Of a stretch of 64,000 nt of DNA, positions 53,900 through 62,218 are shown piece by piece. Source of the stretch: JAWKZG01 sp041396125 (GTDB lineage Bacteria > Pseudomonadota > Gammaproteobacteria > Competibacterales > Competibacteraceae); the NCBI GenBank assembly GCA_041396125.1, contig JAWKZG010000001.1, positions 620,001 to 684,000 of the forward strand, read 5' to 3'. Both the position numbers and the translations under genes were made by a program. How positions within the stretch are numbered: the stretch's first letter is position 1; each line of letters begins with the position of its first letter. A model generated the notes under the pieces. It was not told the origin of the DNA. It ran no database searches and saw only the letters and a program-made list of their open reading frames with translations.

Positions 53900-56800
53900 G
53901 CGCACGCTTTATCCATTTGCATCTACATACCGAGTTTTCCCTGGTAGATGGCGTGGTGCGGATCAAGCCTTTGATCAAACAGGTGGTGCAGGCCGGTATG
54001 CCTGCGGTCGCTGTCACCGATATGGCCAATATGTACGGTGTGGTCAAATTCTATAAAGCAGCCCTGGCCGCTGGCGTGAAACCGATTATAGGCGCTGATA
54101 TCTGGCTGCAGCGTAATGACGAACCTGCCAGCCGCATGGTGCTACTGTGCCAGGATATGACCGGCTTTCGTAATTTGTCCCGCCTGATCAGTCGCAGTTA
54201 TCAGGAAGAGCGGCAGCGCGACGTGGTTATTGTCCGCCGGGCCTGGCTGGATGGTTATAGCGACGGGCTAATCGCCCTGTCCGGCGGACGTGAGGGTGAA
54301 ATCGGCAGACTGCTGCTGCATGACAATCAGGCTCAGGCGCAAACCTGTCTGGATGACTGGCTGCAGTTGTTCCCGGATCGTTTTTATCTGGAGCTGCAGC
54401 GTACCGGCCGACCTGACGAGGAAACCTATCTGCAGGCTGCTGTAAAGCTGGCCGGCACTGCGGGCGTACCCGTGGTGGCCAGTAACGATGTGCGGTTTCT
54501 GCAGGCCGATGACTTCGAGGCGCATGAGGCACGAGTTTGCATCAACCAGAGTTGTGTGCTGACCGATCCCAACCGGCCCCGTTCTTACAGCGAACAGCAG
54601 TATCTGCGTACCCCCGAGGAAATGGCTGAGCTGTTTGCCGATCTGCCGCAGGCGCTGGAAAACAGTGTCGAAATTGCTATCCGCTGCAATCTGGAACTGG
54701 AACTTGGCCACAGTGTGCTGCCCGATTTTCCGGTGCCGGAGGGCTGAGCACTGCCGAGTATCTGGAGCAGGTTTCGCAGGCGGGTCTGGAAAAGCGCCTG
54801 GCGCAACTGTTCAATGCTCGTGCACCGGATTTTGCGCAGCAACGCCAACCCTATGATGAGCGCCTGGCCATCGAACTCGGCGTAATCAATCAAATGGGCT
54901 TTCCGGGTTACTTTCTGATTGTAGCTGACTTTATCCAGTGGGCGCGGGACAACGGCGTGCCGGTCGGGCCGGGGCGCGGTTCGGGTGCTGGCTCGCTGGT
55001 GGCTTATGCGCTGGGCATTACCGATCTGGATCCACTGGCGTATGACTTGCTGTTCGAACGGTTTTTGAATCCGGAACGGGTCTCCATGCCGGATTTCGAT
55101 ATCGATTTCTGCATGGAAGGGCGCGACCGGGTGATCGATTACGTGGCGCGCAAGTATGGCCGCGACAAAGTTTCCCAGATTGCCACCCATGGCACCATGG
55201 CGGCCAAAGCGGTGGTGCGCGATGTTGGCCGGGTGCTCGGTTATCCGTATGGTTACGTCGATCGTATCGCCAAGTTAATTCCCTTCAAGCCCGGTGTAAC
55301 CGTCACCCTGGAACAAGCGATGGCGGAAGAGGAAGAACTGCGCAAACTGTACGAAGAGGACGAGGAAGTCCGTTATCTGATCGATCTGGCCCGCAAGCTG
55401 GAGGGTTTGTCGCGTAATGTCGGCAAGCATGCCGGCGGGGTGGTAATTGCGCCCTCGAGTCTGACTGATTTCTCACCGCTATACTGTGAAGCGGGTTCCG
55501 ACAGTCCGGCGACGCAGTTCGATAAAGACGATGTGGAAGCGGTCGGTCTGGTTAAGTTCGATTTTCTGGGTCTGCGCACCCTGACTATCATCGACTGGGC
55601 CGTGCAGACCATCAATCAGAAGCAGGCCAAACCGGATCAACCGGCGCTTGATATCAGTGCTATACCGCTAGTGGATAAACCCACTTTTGACCTGCTCAAG
55701 CGGTGCGAAACCACGGCGGTATTTCAGCTCGAATCGCGCGGCATGAAAGATCTGATCAAACGACTGCAGCCCGATCGCTTTGAAGACATTATCGCGCTGG
55801 TGGCACTGTTTCGACCCGGCCCGCTGCAATCCGGCATGGTGGACGATTTTATCAACCGCAAGCACGGCCGTGCTGAAGTGGCCTATCCGCATCCCGATCT
55901 GGAGCCGATTCTGGAATCGACGTATGGCGTGATTTTGTATCAGGAACAGGTCATGCAGATTGCCCAGGTACTGGCCAATTACACGTTGGGCGGTGCCGAT
56001 CTGCTGCGCCGGGCCATGGGTAAGAAAAAGCCGGAAGAAATGGCCAAGCAGCGCGAAATTTTTATGCAAGGGGCTGCTGAACGCGAGATTGATCCTGCTG
56101 TTGCCGGTTATATTTTCGATTTGATGGAGAAGTTTGCCGGTTATGGTTTCAATAAATCGCACTCGGCTGCCTACGCCCTGGTGTCGTATCAGACTGCCTG
56201 GCTGAAAGCGCATTATCCGGCGGCATTCATGGCCGCAGTGTTGTCCTCGGATATGGACAATACCGATAAAGTTTTAATCTTTATCGAAGAATGCCGGCAG
56301 ATGAAGCTCGAGGTTGTGCCGCCGTCGATTAACCAGTCCGAATACCGTTTTACGGTCGACGAGAAAAACCGCATTGTCTATGGTCTGGGCGCGATCAAAG
56401 GCGTTGGGGACAGCGCGCTGGAGAATATCCTGGAAGAGCGGCGTCGGGCCGGTATGTTTCGCGATCTGGTCGATGTCTGCCAGCGGGTGGATTTGCGCAA
56501 AGTCAACCGCCGGGTGCTGGAAGCGCTGATCCGGGCTGGTGCCTGCGATTGCCTGAATCCCAACCGGGCCGGCTTGCTGGCGCAGCTGCCGGATGCCCTG
56601 GCGCTGGCCGAGCAGGGTTCTCGCGCCAGTGCGGCGGGGCAGTTGGATATGTTCGGTCTGGAAAGCCCGCTGGCACCGACACCGGAAATCAGCATGTCCA
56701 GTCAAAACTGGCCGGAATGGACCGAAGCAGAGCGCCTGACCGAGGAGAAAAAAACGCTGGGCCTGTACCTGACCGGACATCCGATTACCCAGTATGAGGC

Positions 56801-57440
56801 CGAGCTCAAACACATCATAACCGGTCGTCTGGCCGACGTCATGAACAGTGGTGACAGCCACCGTGCGAGCGGCAGTGAACGCGGCTATGGACAAGGTCGG
56901 GGGCGGGGTAATGAGCAGAAAGTTGTGCTGGCCGGTCTGGTGGTGGAAATTCGTACCCGCAATGGCAACCGTGGTGGCCGGATGGCGTTTGTAACGCTGG
57001 ATGATCGCAGTGCCCGGCTGGAAATCCGGGTATTTTCGGAGGCGTACGAGCAGTTTCGTGACCTGATCCGGGAAGACCGGGTACTGGTCGTTGAAGGCAG
57101 CCTGACCTATGATAATTTTTCCGATAGTCTGCGCCTGACCGCCGAACGCATTATGGATATTGACAGTGCTCGTGCCGATTATGCCCGGCGGCTGGTGCTC
57201 AAGATGACAGAGCAGCAGTTCGGCAATGGTTTACTGGATGAACTGGCCGGTGCATTAGCGCCATACCGGGAAGGCAAGTGCCGGATTATGGTCGATTACA
57301 CACGCATCGGTGCACGTGCCGAGCTGAACTTCGGTGAGGAGTGGCGCGTCAAACCGGCAGAGCCTTTACTGCAGCAATTGCGCCACCTGCTTGGAGAGCA
57401 GCAGGTGCGTCTGGAATACGGTCGGTCCGGCGGCGTCTGA
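53896..57440 (+). CDS. dnaE: DNA polymerase III alpha subunit (frameshifted)
   Basis: Replicative polymerase. The PHP domain begins with FIHLHLHTEFSLVDG; the catalytic aspartates lie in VSMPDFDIDFCMEGRD; KHAGGVVIAP, RPGPLQSGMV, AGYGFNKSHSAAYALVSY, helix-hairpin-helix and an OB domain follow. The frame stops at 54745-54747 after FPVPEG. Adding one G at 54741-54743 continues it as LSTAEYLEQ, YDERLAIELGVINQMGFPGYF, giving 1181 residues with every expected block. As dnaE is essential, a base-calling error is the likely reason. Confidence 0.94.
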
Positions 57441-57559
57441 AGCCCAAAAGAGCGCATGTTATAAAAAAGTGATAAAGCGCTGCTACGGTAGCTCTGATGC
57501 AATCGCTGGTGCCAACCAACAGTAGCGCTTACTCCCGCAACTCTCGGAGGAAACAGGCA

Positions 57560-57586
57560 TTGCCTGGTGCTGTTTGTGACAGGCAA
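57560..57586 (+). other. Alternative-pairing hairpin upstream of msrP
   Basis: TTGCCTG (57560-57566) can pair with CAGGCAA (57580-57586), or with the overlapping CAGGCA just upstream (57554-57559). The two pairings exclude each other. It lies about 60 bases before the msrP start, in a 200-base gap after dnaE. It could be a switch-like leader or the remains of a terminator; nothing else supports it. Confidence 0.35.
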
Positions 57587-57644
57587 AGCGCCACACGGTA
57601 CGGGTTTTTTAAACAGGTTCCGAGCACACAGAGGTTACAAGCCC

Positions 57645-58598
57645 ATGTTGATCAAAAAACCGTCGGACATTCAACCTTCCGAAATCACACCGCCAGCGCT
57701 TTACCATAACCGCCGCCGTTTTCTGCAAACCTCGGCCGCCCTGATCGGCAGCGCCGCCCTGGCTGATCTGATAACCGGCACGCCAGCACAGGCTGCAACA
57801 GCGCAGACCTTCGCTGATTTGCCCGCCAGTGAGTATAGTACCGACGAAGAGCTCACACCATACGAATCAGTGACTTCGTATAATAATTTCTATGAGTTTG
57901 GCACCGGTAAAGAAGATCCGGCCCGCTATGCCGGAGCGCTGCAACCGTGCCCCTGGTCGGTCACGGTTGAAGGCGAGTGTGCTAAACCCGGCGTCTACGA
58001 TATCGAAGATTTCCTCCGGCCGCAGGCGCTGGAAGAACGTATTTACCGGCTGCGTTGTGTCGAGACGTGGTCAATGGTGATCCCCTGGGTAGGTATCTCA
58101 ATGGCAGACACCCTCAAGCGTTTCGAGCCCACGGGTAATGCCAAATACGTGGAGTTCCACACTCTGGTCGATCTTGCACAGATGCCCGGCCAGAAACGGC
58201 CTATTCTGGATTGGCCTTATCGCGAAGGTTTGCGTATGGACGAGGCCATGAATCCGCTCACAATTTTTGGTGTCGGCCTGTACGGCGATGTATTACCCAA
58301 TCAGAATGGTGCTCCCCTGCGTTTGGTTGTGCCGTGGAAATACGGCTTTAAAAGCATCAAATCAATCGTTAAGATTATTTTTCGCGAAGATCCACCGCTC
58401 AATACCTGGCAGCAGCAAAATGCGCGTGAATTCGGTTTTTACGCTAACGTGAACCCGGATGTTAGTCACCCGCGCTGGAGTCAGGCCAAAGAACGGCGCA
58501 TCGGCGATTTTTTCAAGCGTGATACGCTGCCATTCAATGGCTACAGTCAACACGTCGCGCACCTTTACATGGGCATGGATCCGAAAACACTTTTTTGA
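57645..58598 (+). CDS. msrP: Protein-methionine-sulfoxide reductase catalytic subunit MsrP
   Basis: Periplasmic molybdopterin enzyme that repairs oxidised methionines (formerly YedY). 317 residues. A Tat signal NRRRFLQTSAALIGS (about 22-36) and the molybdenum-ligating cysteine in YRLRCVETWSMVIPW (Cys138) are visible, followed by FKSIKSIVKIIF. I start at the ATG 57645 with GAGG 10 bases upstream, not at 57567. The usual haem partner gene msrQ is not adjacent: the next gene is selU, whose ATG immediately follows the msrP stop. Confidence 0.94.
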   Translation: MLIKKPSDIQPSEITPPALYHNRRRFLQTSAALIGSAALADLITGTPAQAATAQTFADLPASEYSTDEELTPYESVTSYNNFYEFGTGKEDPARYAGALQPCPWSVTVEGECAKPGVYDIEDFLRPQALEERIYRLRCVETWSMVIPWVGISMADTLKRFEPTGNAKYVEFHTLVDLAQMPGQKRPILDWPYREGLRMDEAMNPLTIFGVGLYGDVLPNQNGAPLRLVVPWKYGFKSIKSIVKIIFREDPPLNTWQQQNAREFGFYANVNPDVSHPRWSQAKERRIGDFFKRDTLPFNGYSQHVAHLYMGMDPKTLF

Positions 58599-59714
58599 AT
58601 GGATTTACCGAGTAGCAACGATTATCAACGCATTCTGCTCAGCGGTGCCGCGCTGCTGGATGTCCGTGCGCCGGTGGAATTCGCCCAGGGCGCTTTCCCG
58701 ACAGCTGTCAATTTACCTTTGCTGAACGATACCGAGCGCGAGCAGATCGGTATTCAGTACAAGCAGCATGGCCAGCAGGCGGCTATCGAACTGGGACACG
58801 CTATCGTTAGTGGCACGGTTAAAGCCGAGCGGGTGGCGGCCTGGCGGCGCTTTGCCGAGGCCAATCCGCAAGGCTATCTGTATTGTTTCCGGGGCGGTTT
58901 GCGCTCCAGAATCAGCCAGCAATGGCTGGCCGAAGCCGGGCTGGTTTACCCGCGTATCAGCGGCGGGTATAAAGCCATGCGGCGGTTTTTACTGGATGAA
59001 TTAAATCATTCGGTCGAGCGCTTACCGATCCTGGTGCTGGGCGGGCGTACCGGAGTTGCCAAAACCCGCTTTCTGCACACCCTGCAGTACAGTGTGGATC
59101 TGGAAGCGCTGGCCAATCATCGCGGCTCAGCGTTCGGGCGTGAACTCAGTCCGCAACCCACCCCTATCAATTTTGAAAATACACTCTCGCTGGCATTACT
59201 GCGGTTGCGGGCACAGAATGCGCCCTGGGTTCTGCTGGAAGACGAGGGCAGCAATGTTGGCAGCCTGTCGATACCGCGGACTCTGGTCGATGCCATGGCG
59301 TCTGCCCCGCTGCTTATTCTGGAAACCACACTGGTTGCGCGGGTACAGCATATTTTGCAGGAATATGTCATCGATAAACAGGCGGATTATCAGCGCTGCT
59401 ATGGTGTGGCCGAGGGTTTTGAACAGTTCAGTAATTATCTGCTCGATAGTCTGGGGCGGATTCGGAAGCGGCTCGGCCCGCTGCGCTATCGTGAGTTGCA
59501 AAACAGTATGCGCGATGCCCTGATGCTCCAGCACGATACCGGTTCGGCTGACGGCCACCGGCTTTGGATCGAGACGCTGCTGCGCGATTACTATGACCCG
59601 ATGTACGATTATCAATTAGCACGCAAGCAGCCGCGTGTAGTATTCCAGGGTACTCATTCTGCGTTGCACGCATGGCTGGCAAGTGATGTGCCGCGACAGT
59701 TGGCGGAGCGCTAA
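58599..59714 (+). CDS. selU: tRNA 2-selenouridine synthase SelU/MnmH
   Basis: Replaces sulfur by selenium in 2-thiouridine at the wobble position of tRNAs for Lys, Glu and Gln. 371 residues: an N-terminal rhodanese domain with the active Cys in YLYCFRGGLRS (Cys96) and a C-terminal P-loop domain (VLGGRTGVAKTRFLH). No selenophosphate synthase (selD) gene lies in this window. Starts directly after msrP with no gap. Confidence 0.95.
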   Translation: MDLPSSNDYQRILLSGAALLDVRAPVEFAQGAFPTAVNLPLLNDTEREQIGIQYKQHGQQAAIELGHAIVSGTVKAERVAAWRRFAEANPQGYLYCFRGGLRSRISQQWLAEAGLVYPRISGGYKAMRRFLLDELNHSVERLPILVLGGRTGVAKTRFLHTLQYSVDLEALANHRGSAFGRELSPQPTPINFENTLSLALLRLRAQNAPWVLLEDEGSNVGSLSIPRTLVDAMASAPLLILETTLVARVQHILQEYVIDKQADYQRCYGVAEGFEQFSNYLLDSLGRIRKRLGPLRYRELQNSMRDALMLQHDTGSADGHRLWIETLLRDYYDPMYDYQLARKQPRVVFQGTHSALHAWLASDVPRQLAER

Positions 59715-59721
59715 AAGGCCA

Positions 59722-62178
59722 TCACTGCTGCCGTCCCAGCGCTTGTTTGATCGCGCCGAATAATTTCTCGATATCCAGCGGTTTTCTCAGATAACCCTGC
59801 AGCCCCGCCGCTTGCACAGCCTGTTCAGATAAGCTTTCGCTATAACCCGTGTATAAAATTACCGGCAGCTGGGGCCGCAGTCTCTGCAGTTCGCGGGCGA
59901 GCGCCAGGCCGGTTAGCTTGGGCATAGTCTGGTCGGTAATGACCAGATCATAGTTGGCGGGATCGGCCTGGAATAAAGCCAGCGCATCGCGGCCGTTGCG
60001 AGCGGTCGTTACCTGAAAGCCACGACTGCTGAGTAGATCGCGCATGAAGTCAGTGATCGACGGTTCATCCTCAACTAGCAGTACATGGCCGTAAAAGCGC
60101 AACCCCGCCGTATTTTCCTGCGGTGCAAGCGGTGCTTTGACGGGGCTGCAATCAGTACTGCCCAAGGGTGGCAGCAGAACCCGGAACGCTGCGCCCTGGC
60201 CTGGCGCGGTATGAACTTCGATATGGCCGCCGTGCTCGTGCACGATACCGTGTACGGTAGCCAGACCCATACCGCTGCCTTTGCCGGTTTCTTTGGTGCT
60301 GACAAACGGTTCGAAAATACGTTCCAGCAGATCCGCTGCAATACCGGGACCGTTATCAGCGACAGTCAATTCGACAAAATCGCCGTTAACCGTCTGCCGA
60401 CAGGAGGTGCAGACCAGATTTTTAACGGTCCGGTTACTGACATGCAAGTTGATGGTACCGTGTCCGCGGATAGCGTCTCGGGCATTGATGCAGAGGTTCA
60501 TCAGCACCTGTTCCAGCTGAATCGGATCGAACATGACCAGATTGGCGGTTTGATTGACCGCAGTGGAAAATTCCACTGTGGATGGAAAGGTGGAACCGAA
60601 CAGCTTGACGGATTCTTGAATCAGCGTGGGCAAGGCAAGGGGACGACGTTCGCCGCGCTGACCGCGACTAAACGTGAGGAGCTGCTGAACCAGGTCGCGA
60701 GCCCGGATACCGGCGTTCTGAATCTGCTCCAGATAGTTCTGCAGGCGTGGCTCCGGCAATTTGGCCACGTGTTCGCAGGCCAGCACGGTATAGCCCAGGA
60801 TGCTGGTAAGTATATTATTGAAATCGTGGGCAATACCGCCAGTCAGATGGCCCAGCGCTTCCATTTTCTGTGCCTGTCGCAGCTGGCTGCCCAGTCGTTC
60901 GCGTTCCTGCTCGGCCTGGCGTTGCTCGCTGATATCGCGCACGATGCCCAGCCAGTGCGGTTTACCCTGATAGCGCATCGATACGGCGTGGATATCCGCC
61001 TCGAAACAACTGCCATTGCGCCGCTGGACCGTGGTCTGGGTGTGAAAGCTCAGGCCGGCGTTTGCGGCCTGCATGAATTGCTGGTAAATCTCGTGGCTTT
61101 GAGGTGGCACAAAACTCAGCGGTTTCATCTCCAGTATGCTGTGGTGCGCATAATCAAAGAGCTGGCAAAACGCCGGATTGGCGTCAACGATGTGACCTTG
61201 CGGGTTCCACAGCACAAGGCCATCAACTGAGGCATTGAAAATGCTGCGGTATTGTTTTTCATTGGTTTGCAACGCCTGCTCAACCTGTTTGCGCTCGGAG
61301 ATATCGCGAGCAAACCCCAACACGCGTTCCTGATTGGCCAGAGTGGCTCGTTTCAGGACGACCTCGTCCCAGTGCAGACTGCCGTCTTTATTTTTGCGCT
61401 GCCATTCAAAACGGACTGTCTCGCCGGCTTTGGCCCGCTCGATAAAGTGCAGCGCATGTTGCAGCGTGTAGGGTGATTCGCCGGAGCTGAGTGCACCGAT
61501 ATCGAGTTGGCGTATTTCCTCGCGGCTATAACCGTAGGTTTCACAGGCCTTGTCATTGCAGTCGATAATAGCGCCAGTCTCAAAATCATGTACGAAAACA
61601 GCGTCTTCGATAGCATGAAAAATACCGAGATAGCTGGTTTCCAGCTCGCTGCGGGCGGCTTCAGTCTGTTTTCGCGCCAGCTCGGCAGCGGCCCGCACCG
61701 CGACAATTTTGAAGATGGGCTCGAGCAGTTCGATGTCGCTCAGTGCCTGCTCGTGCAGTACTGCGATCAGGCCCAGGGCTTTCCCCTGTGTATCAAACAG
61801 GGGATAAGCCGCGTAACTGTTGAAGCCGAAACGGCGTGCCAGATCGTCTTCCGGGTATTGCTCCAGCAAGCCGTACTGAATGTGTTGAAAACGCTGGCCA
61901 ATGACATCCTGGCAGGGTGTATTGCGTATGGAGTACACAAAATTGGCGCGTGGTTCGCCGCGATAATATACCGCCAGTGTGGCGATCTGCCCGGGTGCGC
62001 ACAGTTCGCCAATCATCGCCTGGCTGGTGCCAAGCGTATGTGCCAGGTGGGTTGCCAGCTGCAGGAAAATATCCTCGTCGCCCAGCTGCGAAACGACCAG
62101 CGCGGTGTCTTGTAAAGCCTGCAATAGACGTGAACGTCTATCCTCGTCTTGCGCCAAGTCTTGACTCCTTGTTGTCAT
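59722..62178 (-). CDS. Soluble hybrid sensor histidine kinase (GAF-PAS-PAS-HisKA-HATPase-REC)
   Basis: 818 residues without membrane segments. GAF domain about 20-170; PAS about 180-300 and 305-425; HisKA with the phospho-His in GGIAHDFNNILTSI (His about 451); HATPase with QVLMNLCINARDAI and DNGPGIAADLLERIFEPF; C-terminal receiver with LLVEDEPS, the phospho-Asp in LVITDQTMP (about 749) and the switch Lys in LRKP. This type of kinase, with the HDFNN H-box, senses soluble signals. AGGAGGAA precedes the ATG. It lies 40 bases after the BTAD-hydrolase-receiver gene and is probably in one operon with it. A CXXC pair (CTSC, about 590-593) sits within the ATPase domain. Confidence 0.92.
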   Translation of the reverse strand: MTTRSQDLAQDEDRRSRLLQALQDTALVVSQLGDEDIFLQLATHLAHTLGTSQAMIGELCAPGQIATLAVYYRGEPRANFVYSIRNTPCQDVIGQRFQHIQYGLLEQYPEDDLARRFGFNSYAAYPLFDTQGKALGLIAVLHEQALSDIELLEPIFKIVAVRAAAELARKQTEAARSELETSYLGIFHAIEDAVFVHDFETGAIIDCNDKACETYGYSREEIRQLDIGALSSGESPYTLQHALHFIERAKAGETVRFEWQRKNKDGSLHWDEVVLKRATLANQERVLGFARDISERKQVEQALQTNEKQYRSIFNASVDGLVLWNPQGHIVDANPAFCQLFDYAHHSILEMKPLSFVPPQSHEIYQQFMQAANAGLSFHTQTTVQRRNGSCFEADIHAVSMRYQGKPHWLGIVRDISEQRQAEQERERLGSQLRQAQKMEALGHLTGGIAHDFNNILTSILGYTVLACEHVAKLPEPRLQNYLEQIQNAGIRARDLVQQLLTFSRGQRGERRPLALPTLIQESVKLFGSTFPSTVEFSTAVNQTANLVMFDPIQLEQVLMNLCINARDAIRGHGTINLHVSNRTVKNLVCTSCRQTVNGDFVELTVADNGPGIAADLLERIFEPFVSTKETGKGSGMGLATVHGIVHEHGGHIEVHTAPGQGAAFRVLLPPLGSTDCSPVKAPLAPQENTAGLRFYGHVLLVEDEPSITDFMRDLLSSRGFQVTTARNGRDALALFQADPANYDLVITDQTMPKLTGLALARELQRLRPQLPVILYTGYSESLSEQAVQAAGLQGYLRKPLDIEKLFGAIKQALGRQQ

Positions 62179-62218
62179 CGGTTCCTCCTGTTCCGCTCAG
62201 CGTGTCTTCAGCGTGTTT

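Noticed and set aside
54745..54893. An intein or a naturally split DnaE
   Set aside because: No intein motifs are present and one base joins the two parts in the correct frame with all conserved blocks kept.
57441..57644. A molybdenum-cofactor riboswitch ahead of msrP
   Set aside because: MsrP binds molybdopterin, so I looked for it, but only a short alternative hairpin is present; I could not match the known fold.
60085..61230. A 381-codon plus-strand open frame inside the sensor kinase gene
   Set aside because: The minus strand encodes continuous, conserved kinase domains here; this is a codon-bias shadow.
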